Shown in pieces: positions 28,717-36,985 of a stretch of DNA of 64,000 nt; position 1 is the first letter of the stretch, and every line of letters begins with the position of its first letter. A program made the translations under genes and the position numbers. The stretch is from Hymenobacter sp. CRA2. Its GTDB lineage: Bacteria; Bacteroidota; Bacteroidia; Cytophagales; Hymenobacteraceae. The notes below the pieces were generated by a model. That model saw only the letters and a program-made list of their open reading frames with translations. It ran no database searches and was not told where the DNA came from. The stretch is from assembly GCF_002007105.1 (NCBI RefSeq), contig NZ_MVBC01000012.1, forward strand, positions 1-64,000, written 5' to 3'.

Positions 28717-28760
28717 CAACACAAAGCCCCGGCGTCGTGTGACGCCGGGGCTTTGTGTTG
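28717..28760. terminator. Perfect 20-bp hairpin between tRNA and the cysteine synthase gene
   Basis: Positions 28717-28736 and 28741-28760 are perfectly complementary around a GTGT loop (core CACAAAGCCCCGGCGTC). It lies 18 bp beyond the minus-strand cysteine synthase stop and can act in both directions. Confidence 0.75.
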
Positions 28761-28777
28761 TAGCAGCCGAGCGTGGG

Positions 28778-29701
28778 CTACACAAACAGCCCGTCGACGG
28801 AGAGGTACCGCTCGCCGGTGTCGTAGCAGAAGGTGAGCACGCGGCCGCCCTGGGGCACTTCGGCCAGCTTCTTAGCCACGGCGGCCAGCGAAGCGCCGGA
28901 CGACACTCCCAGGAAGATGCCCTCTTCCCGGGCGGCGCGGCGGGCATACTCAAACGCCTCGGCCTGGCTGACCTGGATGACGCCGTCGAGGACATCCTGG
29001 TGCAGGTTGGCGGGGATGAAGCCGGCACCGATGCCCTGAATGGGGTGCGGACCGGGAGCCCCGCCGCTGATAACCGGAGAAAGTTCGGGCTCCACGGCGA
29101 AGACCTTCATGTTCGGGAACTGGGGCTTGAGCACCTCGGCCACGCCGGTGATGTGCCCGCCAGTACCCACGCCGGTAATGTAGTAATCGAAGCCCTCGGG
29201 GGCATCCTGCAGCAGCTCCCGGGCCGTGATTTCGGCGTGCACGCGGATGTTGGCCGGGTTGTCGAACTGCATGGGTATCCAGGCGCCGGGGGTGCTGGCT
29301 ACGATTTCGTGCGCTTTTTCGATGGCGCCCTTCATGCCTTTCTCCCGCGGCGTCAGCTCCAGGTTGGCCCCGTAAGCGGCCATCAGCCGGCGCCGCTCGA
29401 TGGACATGGACTCGGGCATGACCAGCGTGAGCTTGTAGCCCTTGACGGCGGCCACCATGGCCAGGCCCACGCCGGTGTTGCCGGAAGTGGGCTCCACGAT
29501 GAGGCTATCGGCCGTGAGCAGGCCGTCGCGCTCGGCCTGCTCGATCATCGACAGGGCAATGCGGTCCTTGATGCTGCCGCCGGGGTTGGCGCGCTCCAGC
29601 TTGATCCACACCTCCACGTCGGGGCGGATGGACTGAAACAGGCGGTTCAGGCGGAGCAGCGGCGTGTTGCCGATGGTGTCAAGAATGGAATTGGCTTTCA
29701 T
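28778..29701 (-). CDS. cysK: Cysteine synthase (O-acetylserine sulfhydrylase)
   Basis: A 307-residue fold-type II PLP enzyme. Signatures are [12 protein letters not shown] at the start, the PLP lysine Lys45 in GGSIKDR, the substrate loop TSGNTG, and the phosphate-binding GTGGHITG with the preceding GVGTG. It makes cysteine from O-acetylserine and sulfide in the cytoplasm. The serine acetyltransferase that supplies O-acetylserine is immediately upstream on the same strand (86-bp gap), so the two form a cysteine biosynthesis operon. CysK and CysM are not separated with certainty from sequence alone; the motif spacing fits CysK better. Confidence 0.92.
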   Translation of the reverse strand: MKANSILDTIGNTPLLRLNRLFQSIRPDVEVWIKLERANPGGSIKDRIALSMIEQAERDGLLTADSLIVEPTSGNTGVGLAMVAAVKGYKLTLVMPESMSIERRRLMAAYGANLELTPREKGMKGAIEKAHEIVASTPGAWIPMQFDNPANIRVHAEITARELLQDAPEGFDYYITGVGTGGHITGVAEVLKPQFPNMKVFAVEPELSPVISGGAPGPHPIQGIGAGFIPANLHQDVLDGVIQVSQAEAFEYARRAAREEGIFLGVSSGASLAAVAKKLAEVPQGGRVLTFCYDTGERYLSVDGLFV

Positions 29702-29726
29702 GGGTTGTGAGTATTGCTAAATGGAG

Positions 29727-29788
29727 GAATGGTCAAATGATTGATTGTTCACGCCGGAACGACCAGCCATTCGATCATTTAACCATTC
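29727..29788. repeat. Imperfect palindrome between serine acetyltransferase and cysteine synthase genes
   Basis: GAATGGTCAAATGATTG at the left (from 29727) is the inverted copy of the right end CGATCATTTAACCATTC (to 29788), with about 15 of 17 matches, and partial pairing continues towards the centre. It looks like a small REP-type element or an mRNA processing hairpin within the operon. Confidence 0.5.
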
Positions 29789-30617
29789 AAATGGAAAACG
29801 TTAGGTCTGCGGTGGGGTCTTCTACGCGCGTGACGTAGAGCTGCGCCCGGTGGTAGACGCGCGAGTGCGACGGCACGCTCTCGGTAAGCCAGACGTTGCC
29901 GCCGATGATGCTATGCCGGCCCACCACCGTGCTGCCGCCCAATATAGTGGCACCGGCGTAGATGACCACGTGGTCTTCGATGGTGGGGTGGCGCTTCTGG
30001 TGAGCCAGCTCCTTGGCCACGCTCAAGGCCCCTAGGGTAACGCCTTGAAACAGGCGCACATGGTCGCCGAGCACGGCCGTTTCGCCGATGACGATGCCCG
30101 TGCCGTGGTCGATGCTGCAGGAGCGGCCAATGCGGGCGCCGGGGTGAATGTCGATGCCGGTGAGCTGGTGAGCGTATTCGCTGAGCAGGCGCGGCAGCAG
30201 CGGCACCTGGCGCTGGTACAGGGCATGCGCCAGGCGGTGTAGCGCCAGGGCGTAGAAGCCCGGGTACGTGCAAATGACCTCGGCCAGGTCCTGCGCGGCC
30301 GGGTCGGCGGCCATGATGGCCTGGGCATCCAGCAGCAGCAGCTCGTGCAAAGTGGGCAGGCGGGCAAACAGGTCGGCGGCCAGCTCAGCCGGCGTGACGG
30401 GCAGGCCCGTCACGCTGGTGAGCACCGCTTCGAGCTGCTGCTGCAAGGCCTGCAGTTGCGCGGCTATGGCCGGCGCGGCCGTGAGGCGCTGGTGCGTGCG
30501 CTCGGGGAAGAGCAGCGCCAGCAGCTCGTCGGCGAGGCGGCAGAGCTGCGGCCCGGGCAGTGGCGGGGGCGCGGCGTGGTGCGTTTCGGCCAGGCTGCGG
30601 ATGAAAAGGTCGGTCAT
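29787..30617 (-). CDS. cysE: Serine O-acetyltransferase
   Basis: About 276 residues from ATG 30617; the open frame extends to 30668, but MTDLFIRSL is the more usual type of start. The N-terminal helical domain is followed by the SAT catalytic core: YPGFYALALHRLAH, then the signature DIHPGARIGRSCSIDHGTG with its catalytic His residues, then IGETAVLGDHVRLFQGVTLG and the hexapeptide beta-helix (IEDHVVIYAGATILGG). It acetylates L-serine with acetyl-CoA, the first step to cysteine. The N-terminal extension is longer than in E. coli CysE. Its 3' end overlaps the border of the palindrome before cysK. Confidence 0.92.
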   Translation of the reverse strand: MTDLFIRSLAETHHAAPPPLPGPQLCRLADELLALLFPERTHQRLTAAPAIAAQLQALQQQLEAVLTSVTGLPVTPAELAADLFARLPTLHELLLLDAQAIMAADPAAQDLAEVICTYPGFYALALHRLAHALYQRQVPLLPRLLSEYAHQLTGIDIHPGARIGRSCSIDHGTGIVIGETAVLGDHVRLFQGVTLGALSVAKELAHQKRHPTIEDHVVIYAGATILGGSTVVGRHSIIGGNVWLTESVPSHSRVYHRAQLYVTRVEDPTADLTFSI

Positions 30618-30776
30618 GAGAAAGGAGTAGGCAGGCGCCGTTTGCGCGGGCAGGCCAACGGGAGTCAACCGCGAAACGAACCAAAAGTTAGCAGCCAGCG
30701 GGATACAACCGCTACCCCGCCGGCTGCGTTAGCCTGCCAAGAGCTTTTCCGTCTTACACACCAAACACCTTTCACC

Positions 30777-31115
30777 ATGCCGGATACTTCGGTCACCAAA
30801 ATTGATTCGCGCTTTTCGCCGCACGGCCCGGACGGGCAGAAATACTTGGCTTCGGGCACGCAGGTAGCCATGCGCCTGTGGGAAAACGAGGAGCCCGGCG
30901 ACGCCAAGGAGCCCGTCAGCCGCGAATACGAAACGGTGGGCTTCGTCATCAGTGGCCGCGCCGAGCTGCAGCTCGAAGGCCAGACCGTGCTGCTGGAGCC
31001 CGGCAACTCCTGGGTAGTGCCCAAGGGGGCGCAGCACAGCTACCGCATCCTGGAGTCGTTTACGGCCGTGGAGGCCACCACGCCCCCGGCCCACGCCCAC
31101 CACCGCGACGCCTAA
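30777..31115 (+). CDS. Small cupin-domain protein
   Basis: A 112-residue single-domain cupin. The conserved strands are YETVGFVISGRAELQLEGQ and VLLEPGNSWVVPKGAQHSYRI, giving the two cupin motifs with G, E and H positions partly retained (only one clear metal-ligand histidine, in GAQHSY). The C-terminus ends with a His cluster (PPAHAHHRDA) that might contribute to metal binding. Start ATG 30777 was chosen because the longer frame is antisense to the acetyltransferase gene. Function unknown; possibly a small-molecule sensor or isomerase. A strong terminator follows. Confidence 0.7.
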   Translation: MPDTSVTKIDSRFSPHGPDGQKYLASGTQVAMRLWENEEPGDAKEPVSREYETVGFVISGRAELQLEGQTVLLEPGNSWVVPKGAQHSYRILESFTAVEATTPPAHAHHRDA

Positions 31116-31140
31116 GCCGCGTCCGTACTAGTTACCAAAG

Positions 31141-31174
31141 AAGCTGCCCGGCATTGGACTCGGGCAGCTTTTTC
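31141..31174 (+). terminator. Intrinsic terminator after the cupin gene
   Basis: AAGCTGCCCG (31141-31150) pairs with CGGGCAGCTT (31161-31170), followed by TTTCTTT. Confidence 0.85.
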
Positions 31175-31180
31175 TTTGCC

Positions 31181-31206
31181 TCTATCGATATTCACAAGTA
31201 TATTGA
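31181..31206. promoter_or_regulatory. AT-rich inverted repeat upstream of the beta-helix gene
   Basis: TATCGATAT and ATATTGATA form a 9-bp inverted repeat with one mismatch and an 8-bp centre, in a very AT-rich patch (31175-31260). It resembles an operator, but no regulator is adjacent. No -7 consensus was found here. Confidence 0.25.
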
Positions 31207-31374
31207 TATCAACTTATTACGTATAATTTTTTCAGCGTTTTTATCCGCTAAAAACGCGCTACGGACTCCGGCGGGGCTTTGCCAGGGCACAAGAAGCGGC
31301 TGAGGCCGGGACGGGCATCAACCCGCGACGGGCCGGCTACGTTGGAGGGGCGCAGCTCTACTTGTTCTTTGGCT

Positions 31375-34290
31375 ATGAAAACACTCCTACCTGCTTTGGC
31401 CTGCCTGTTGCTGAGCACGGGCTCGGTGTGGGCACAATCCTCGGTTTACGTCAACGACGCCAGCACCAGCGGCGACGTGTACACTTCCACTATCGGCAGC
31501 GACGCTACCGGCAACGGCTCGGCCGCGGCACCTTTTGCCACGGTGCGCCGCGCCTTGGAGGTGGCTACGCCCGGCGCCACGGTATACGTGGACGCGGGCA
31601 GCTACCAGGAAAGCGTGAACCTGAACAAACCGGTGAACCTGCTGGGCGCCGGCGACTCGCTGAGCCGCCCGGGCAGCGCCACCATCTTCCGCGACGGCCC
31701 CCGCACCGCCGACAACGTGTACGACGGCGTGCCCGCCCTGCGCCTGTCGGCTACCGGCACGGCGGCCCAGCCGCTGCGCATCGGGCGCATGAGCCTGCGC
31801 CGCTACGACGTGGGCATTCTGGGCAGCTTCGCTACGTCCACGCTCACCGGCGTGGTGTTCGAAGACCTGGATATCTTCAAGTGCTACCGGCAGGGCATCG
31901 AGCTCGACGGCAACGTGAGCGACCTAACGTTTCGGCGGGTGAGCATCCGCATGACGCGCATTCAGGGCCAGCCCAGCATCAGCAACAATAACTACGGCCG
32001 TGGGCTGTTCTTCAACGGCACCGACGCGGGCGCCGACAAGCGCAACCTGCTCATCGAGGATTGCGCCTTCGAGCAGAACCGGCGCGCGGGCATCGACGTG
32101 AATGAGCGGGCCACCTCCAACCTGGTGGTGCGCCGCTCCCGCTTCTACGGCAACCTGGGCCCGGCGCTGGCCGTGCTCAAGGCCGCCGGGCAGCGCGACG
32201 CGGGCGGCAACTACGTATCCATCGCCGCCCTGATCGAAGACAACGTCATTCAGGACAACGCCGACAACGGGCTGGAGCTGAAGTCGTGCACCGGCACGGG
32301 GCTGGGCAGCGGCCCGGGCTCCTTCGTGGTGCGCAACAACCGCATCACGCGCAACCTGAGCATTTCCACTAACCTCGTGGCCGACAACGCGGCTATTGCC
32401 GTTATTGACCGCGACCGGGTGGTGGACGGGCGCCCGAGCTTCAACGACGACCTGAGCACCGGCGGCGCCTGGGTAGAAGGCAATGTCATCCGGGGCTACC
32501 GCTCCACGGCTTTTGCCCTGCTCTTTCGCAACGGCTTCGGCATCGTGCTGGAGGGCAGCAACCACCAGGTGCGCCACAACCAGATTACGCGCTGCCAGTA
32601 CGGGGTGCAGGTGCAGGACCGCCCGGCTGCCTCGGCCGAGCAGTTTACGCCCTACTTCGACATTCCGCGCAACCGGCAGCTGACCTCGGCCGGGGTGATG
32701 GTACAGGAAAACCTGATTGATACCTGCGACGTGGCCGGCCTGCGCGGCATCAACCTGAGCAACATCGTCAACGCGGGCCTGAACTGGCTGGGCAGCAACG
32801 CCTCGGCCGACATCCGCGGCGCCGACGGCACGGGCGGCCGCGTGCGCACTCTCAGCGGCAGCTTCGCGGAGGTGTCGTCCTGGGCCCCGGCCGGCCGCCT
32901 GCAGTTCAGCCCTTACTTGAACAACGCCACCGACGTGGACGGCGCCACTGCCGGCTTTCAGCCCGACCTGAGCTACCTGAATGTGGCGGCCAACGTGCCC
33001 GACGCGGCGCCGGCCGGCAACCTGCAGGAAGCCATGACGGCCTTGCTCGACGGCGGCACCATTTCGGCAGAGGGCGGCACGTATAACGAAGCCGTAACGG
33101 TCACCAAAAACACGACGCTGACCCAGTCCAGCGCCTCGCTTATCGTGCGCGACCTGACCCTGGACGGCGGCGGCAAAACGCTGACGCTGGCTGCCCCGCT
33201 CACCGTCAGCGGCAGCCTCACGTTTGCCCGCGGCTTCATCAGCAGCTCGGCGGCCAACCGCCTCACGCTGGCCGATGGCGCCAGCAGCAGCACGGGCAAC
33301 GCGGGCAGCTACGTCAGCGGGCCGATGAGCAAAATCGGGTCGTCGGCCTTTGTGTTTCCGCTCGGCCGCAACGGCGTATGGGCCCGCCTGGGCATTTCGG
33401 CCGCCAGCGCCAGCAGCACGTTCACGGCCGAGTACATCGATCAGGCTTACCCCAGCGCTACCACGGCGCCCACGCTGAACAGCATCAGCCAGGTGGAATA
33501 CTGGAACCTGACCCGCGACGCCGGCAGCGGCGACGTAAGCGTGCAGCTGTTCTGGCAGGATGGCGCCCGCAGCGGCATCACCTCGCTCACCGACCTGCGC
33601 GTGGCCCGCTTCGACGGCACGCAGTGGCAAAGCGAGGGCAACGGCGGCACCACCGGCTCGCTGGCCAGCGGCTCGGTGGCCTCGGCCAATGCCGTGGGCG
33701 GTTTCGGGGCCTTCAGCTTCGGCGCCACCAATACCCCGCTGCCCGTGCAGCTGGTGGCCTTCCGGGGCGAAGCCGTAGGCGAGGGCAAAGCCCGCCTGTA
33801 CTGGACCACCGCCCAGGAGAAAGACAACCGCGGCTTTGCCGTGGAGCGGGCCCTGAACGGCCGCGCCTGGGAGCAGGTGGGCTTCGTGGCGGGCCACGGC
33901 ACCAGCACCAACGAGCATCAGTACAGCTTCCTCGACGTATCGGGGCTGACGGATGTGGTGTACTACCGCCTGCACCAGTTCGATACCGACGGTAGTTCGT
34001 CTTACTCTTCAGTAGTAGCCGTACGGCTGCCGGCCAGCAAGGGCCAGATATCCTTGTACCCCAACCCCACTGCCAACGAGCTGACCGTGCGCCTGCCCTC
34101 CCCCACCGCCGGCCCCCTGACGGTGCAGGTGTATGACGGCGTGGGGCGTGCCGTTTGGAGCACCAAGGTCGTAGCCAACAACCAACGCCTGCAACTGGAA
34201 CTGGCCGGCCACGTGAAGCCGGGCTTGTACGTGGTGCGGGTGAGCGGCCCTGGCCTAAGCTCCTGGGCGCAGCAGTTGCAAGTACAGTAA
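31375..34290 (+). CDS. Secreted right-handed beta-helix protein with T9SS sorting domain
   Basis: A 971-residue exported protein. Signal peptide MKTLLPALACLLLSTGSVWAQ is followed by a DUF1565/PL6-like beta-helix start (GNGSAAAPFATVRRALEVA, DAGSYQESVNL). Parallel beta-helix repeats rich in N and V (VRRSRFYGNLGPALAVL, VVRNNRITRNL) run to about residue 450. Further beta-rich and Ser/Gly/Thr-rich segments and an FnIII-like domain (PLPVQLVAFRGEA..GKARLYWTTAQEKDNRGFAVER) come before the C-terminal type A sorting domain from about 893 (ISLYPNPTANELTVRLP). The beta-helix suggests polysaccharide binding or lysis at the cell surface. No catalytic residues are clear. Start ATG 31375 gives the signal peptide. 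Confidence 0.85.
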   Translation: MKTLLPALACLLLSTGSVWAQSSVYVNDASTSGDVYTSTIGSDATGNGSAAAPFATVRRALEVATPGATVYVDAGSYQESVNLNKPVNLLGAGDSLSRPGSATIFRDGPRTADNVYDGVPALRLSATGTAAQPLRIGRMSLRRYDVGILGSFATSTLTGVVFEDLDIFKCYRQGIELDGNVSDLTFRRVSIRMTRIQGQPSISNNNYGRGLFFNGTDAGADKRNLLIEDCAFEQNRRAGIDVNERATSNLVVRRSRFYGNLGPALAVLKAAGQRDAGGNYVSIAALIEDNVIQDNADNGLELKSCTGTGLGSGPGSFVVRNNRITRNLSISTNLVADNAAIAVIDRDRVVDGRPSFNDDLSTGGAWVEGNVIRGYRSTAFALLFRNGFGIVLEGSNHQVRHNQITRCQYGVQVQDRPAASAEQFTPYFDIPRNRQLTSAGVMVQENLIDTCDVAGLRGINLSNIVNAGLNWLGSNASADIRGADGTGGRVRTLSGSFAEVSSWAPAGRLQFSPYLNNATDVDGATAGFQPDLSYLNVAANVPDAAPAGNLQEAMTALLDGGTISAEGGTYNEAVTVTKNTTLTQSSASLIVRDLTLDGGGKTLTLAAPLTVSGSLTFARGFISSSAANRLTLADGASSSTGNAGSYVSGPMSKIGSSAFVFPLGRNGVWARLGISAASASSTFTAEYIDQAYPSATTAPTLNSISQVEYWNLTRDAGSGDVSVQLFWQDGARSGITSLTDLRVARFDGTQWQSEGNGGTTGSLASGSVASANAVGGFGAFSFGATNTPLPVQLVAFRGEAVGEGKARLYWTTAQEKDNRGFAVERALNGRAWEQVGFVAGHGTSTNEHQYSFLDVSGLTDVVYYRLHQFDTDGSSSYSSVVAVRLPASKGQISLYPNPTANELTVRLPSPTAGPLTVQVYDGVGRAVWSTKVVANNQRLQLELAGHVKPGLYVVRVSGPGLSSWAQQLQVQ

Positions 34291-34317
34291 ACCCACGCCT
34301 TCCTTGTTCTTAACGGC

Positions 34318-34353
34318 ATCGGCCCGCCAGACTGCGCAGTCTGGCGGGCCGAT
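34318..34353. terminator. 36-bp perfect palindrome between convergent genes
   Basis: The 18-bp arms (ATCGGCCCGCCAGACTGC, 34318-34335, and its complement at 34336-34353) are perfectly inverted with no spacer. It lies between the stop of the beta-helix gene and the minus-strand stop at 34358, as a bidirectional terminator. Confidence 0.75.
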
Positions 34354-34357
34354 GTGC

Positions 34358-36346
34358 TTAGTGGCTTGACTGTCCGGCGGGGGTCAGCGCCACGCTGGTT
34401 ATCCGGTCACCGATGTCGAGGCGGTGCACCACGTCCATGCCTCGCTCCACGACGGCAAAGATGGTGTAGCGGCCGTCGAGGTGGGGCGTGGGGCTGTGGG
34501 TGATAAACCACTGGCAGCTTTCGGTGTCCTTGCCGGCCGAGGCTAGCCCCACGGCGCCTTCGCCGTAGCCGCGGTCAAAGAATTCGGAACGTAGGGTGTA
34601 GTCGGTGCCGCCCCACCCGTCGCCGCGGGGACAGCCACCCTGGGCCACGAAGTTGGGCACCACGCGGTGGAAGTTTTTGCCGTTGTAGAAGCCGTCTTTG
34701 GTCAGCTGCACGAAGCTGGCCACCGAGCCGGGCGCTTCTTCCACCAGCAGGCGCAGCTCAACAACGCCCTTGGAGGTGGTGACGGTAGCACGCTGCCCGG
34801 CCGGAATCGTCTGCACCAAGGCCCAGTCGATGGGGTGCTGCGCGGCGGCGCTAGGAGCCGGGGTGGGCGTGGTTTTGTTTTCGAGGTAATCCAAGGCCTG
34901 CTGCAGAGCAATCCAGGCTTCCACGTCGCGCGGGAGGCTGATGCGCTGCTGGGCCGAGCGCAGCAGCGCGAGGTTGCGGAAGTCGCGGCGCATCTGCAGC
35001 TTCGGCTCCTTCAGGGCCCCGGCTGCGGTGCCGATCAGCGCCACGTCGTTGCTGCCGATGGCTTTTTCCAGCGTCTGCACAAACAGCGGCTGCTGAGCCT
35101 CCGGAAAATCCACGCGGCTGCGCAGGGCCACCAAGGCCTCGATGCCGTAGGTGCTGACCACCGGCGGCTGGTTGGGCGCAAACGTGGCCTGCTCCACGAA
35201 GGCAAACGCTGCCGGGTCTTCGCCCAGCGCTTTGAGCAGAAAGGCCTTTTCGTAGGCATCGGTGGCCGCTACGTAGCGCCGCTGAATGGCCTCCCGAATG
35301 GCTGGCTTCTCGGTGGGAGCGGCGTGGTGCAGCGCCGCGGCCAGTACCACCGCGCGCGGCCGCCACGCCGTCATACGGCTGGCTTTATCGAGGAACAGCT
35401 GGCCGGTTTCGCCGGTGGCGTGGGTCAGAAAAAACTCGGCGGCCGTCAGCGCTACCTGCCCTTGCGGGTCCTCCAGCGCAGCCCAGGCCGCTTCTTTCAC
35501 CGGCAGGTACATGCTGGCATTCATGGCGCGCAGCGCCGCCACGCGCACCCGGTAATCCGGGTCGCGGCGCAGTATGCCCGCCAGCGTGGGAGCCAGCGTC
35601 GGGGCTTTTACCTTGCCCAAGGCGGCCGTGGCGGCGGCCCGCACCGCGTAGCTGGGGTCGTTGGTGGCCGCGGCGGCTACGGGGGCTTCGTAGTCGGTCA
35701 GGTCCAGGCGCGGGGTACGGGCCAGAGTTTGCGCAGCGGCCAGGCGGGCGCCGTACGGCTGGGTGCGGCTCAACAAACCTACCGTTCGGCGCACGGCGGC
35801 TTCGGAAGTCAGGCCCCGCAGACCGGCCCGGTACAGTCCCCAGGCCTGCCCGACGGCCAGCAACGTATCGGTGGGGGTAGCCGAGGAAGGCACGCGCAGC
35901 AGCAAGGGCAAGGTGCCTTTGGCCACGCACTTGCCAAGGGCTTCCAACTCGTAGCGACGAGCCCGGGCATCCGTTTCCGTCCCGATCTGACTGGCTAGCG
36001 GAGCAGCGGCGAGGCTGTCGGCCGTCTGGCCCAGGGCAAAAGCCGTGGCTACGCGCACGTCCACATTTGCGTCGGAAAGTGTGCTGAGCAGGTCCGGCAG
36101 TACGGCGCGGTCCTGCACGGAAGCAAAGGCCATGGCAGCGGCTTGCCGGTAACGGGCCTTGGGGTGGTGCAGAAAGGGCCGCAGTGCCTGGCTTTGGCGC
36201 TGGTCCTGGGCCGTGGCAATGCGGCGCAGCGTGGTATCGGCCGCAAACTGGTTGAGCGGGGCGGCGGCCTGCGGCGTGCGGCTGGTAGAGCAGGCCGCGA
36301 GCAGCAGGCCGAGGGCAGCGAGGGGGAAGGCGGAGCGAGGCGTCAT
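34358..36346 (-). CDS. Peptidylprolyl isomerase (cyclophilin) lipoprotein with N-terminal HEAT repeats
   Basis: About 662 residues (ATG at 36346 or 36349). The signal ends in a lipobox, LLLAACSTS, so it is membrane anchored. Residues 50-490 are helical HEAT-like repeats (YRQAAAMAFASVQD, VRVATAFALGQTAD, VRAAATAALGKVK, VRVAALRAMNAS). The C-terminal cyclophilin domain (about 512-655) contains the active-site FHRVVPNFVAQGG, QWFITHSPTPHLDGRYTIFAVV and VVELRLLVEEAPGSVASFV. It probably folds proline-rich envelope proteins, with the HEAT array recruiting clients. The combination of HEAT and cyclophilin in one lipoprotein occurs in Bacteroidetes. It is last in a minus-strand run. Confidence 0.9.
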   Translation of the reverse strand: MTPRSAFPLAALGLLLAACSTSRTPQAAAPLNQFAADTTLRRIATAQDQRQSQALRPFLHHPKARYRQAAAMAFASVQDRAVLPDLLSTLSDANVDVRVATAFALGQTADSLAAAPLASQIGTETDARARRYELEALGKCVAKGTLPLLLRVPSSATPTDTLLAVGQAWGLYRAGLRGLTSEAAVRRTVGLLSRTQPYGARLAAAQTLARTPRLDLTDYEAPVAAAATNDPSYAVRAAATAALGKVKAPTLAPTLAGILRRDPDYRVRVAALRAMNASMYLPVKEAAWAALEDPQGQVALTAAEFFLTHATGETGQLFLDKASRMTAWRPRAVVLAAALHHAAPTEKPAIREAIQRRYVAATDAYEKAFLLKALGEDPAAFAFVEQATFAPNQPPVVSTYGIEALVALRSRVDFPEAQQPLFVQTLEKAIGSNDVALIGTAAGALKEPKLQMRRDFRNLALLRSAQQRISLPRDVEAWIALQQALDYLENKTTPTPAPSAAAQHPIDWALVQTIPAGQRATVTTSKGVVELRLLVEEAPGSVASFVQLTKDGFYNGKNFHRVVPNFVAQGGCPRGDGWGGTDYTLRSEFFDRGYGEGAVGLASAGKDTESCQWFITHSPTPHLDGRYTIFAVVERGMDVVHRLDIGDRITSVALTPAGQSSH

Positions 36347-36383
36347 CAAGCCGGAAATTAGGCAAACGGCGCCGGATGAGGCG

Positions 36384-36972
36384 CTACACCAAATATAGCC
36401 GCTCGTAGCCCCGGCACATTTCCAGCACCAGTGTTGCGGCAGGCGTCGTTGGGTGCTGCTTATCCAGATCTTGATCCAGCGTCGCCTCCATTGGTTTCCC
36501 CTGCAAGGTCAGAAACCGGTAGCCCTCGGCCTCGAGGTGCAGAAAGACAGCCGTTGCCCGTAGCTGCTCACCCAAGTCCTTGAACCACTTCGCGACGCTG
36601 GCTGACTGCTGGAACAAGCGGCTCATCCTGCTCGTAACCGCCGTGAAGCTCACGTACAGCTGACCCGAAACACTATCCAACTGGGTTTCCAGATCGATGC
36701 TGTCTACCCGCCCGGTCGTATCAGTGGGGAAATAATGCTGGTATTGGCTTTCGTGGCTTAACAGAGGCCAGTGGATGGTTTCGGCGTTGCGTTTTGCGTC
36801 TTCTAACAAGTAAGCTAGTAGGGCGTCGTCCAACGGAAAATCCAGCGTAATGTACGCTTCGATGGGCCCTGACTGCCATGTGAGTGTACCGACCGCTGCG
36901 GCTGATCCTGTCCAGCAACTGCGCCTTAGCGCTTGGTTCGATGACGAGCACGTAAGTGTAATTGAGTCCCAT
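36384..36972 (-). pseudogene. Hypothetical ~195-residue gene split by a frameshift near 36890
   Basis: Two frames describe one protein. The 5' part starts at ATG 36972 (MGLNYTYVLVIEPSAKAQLL, then DRISRSG). The 3' part continues in another frame as GTLTWQSGPIEAYITLDFP, then DDALLAYLLEDAKRN and on to the stop at 36384. Joining them needs one base fewer (or two more) around 36885-36895, near a GGTCGGT duplication. No better start exists for the 3' part, because its only usable initiator is a TTG at 36833. It lies 13 bp after the glycosyltransferase gene and 34 bp before the cyclophilin gene, in the same direction. Function unknown. It is either a real pseudogene, a sequencing error, or a programmed frameshift. 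Confidence 0.6.
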
Positions 36973-36985
36973 CCGTCGGCTCACT

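Noticed and set aside
31924-33975. 683-codon minus-strand open frame opposite the beta-helix gene
   Set aside because: Antisense shadow; composition dominated by Ala/Val/His/Arg; the plus-strand protein has a signal peptide and T9SS domain.
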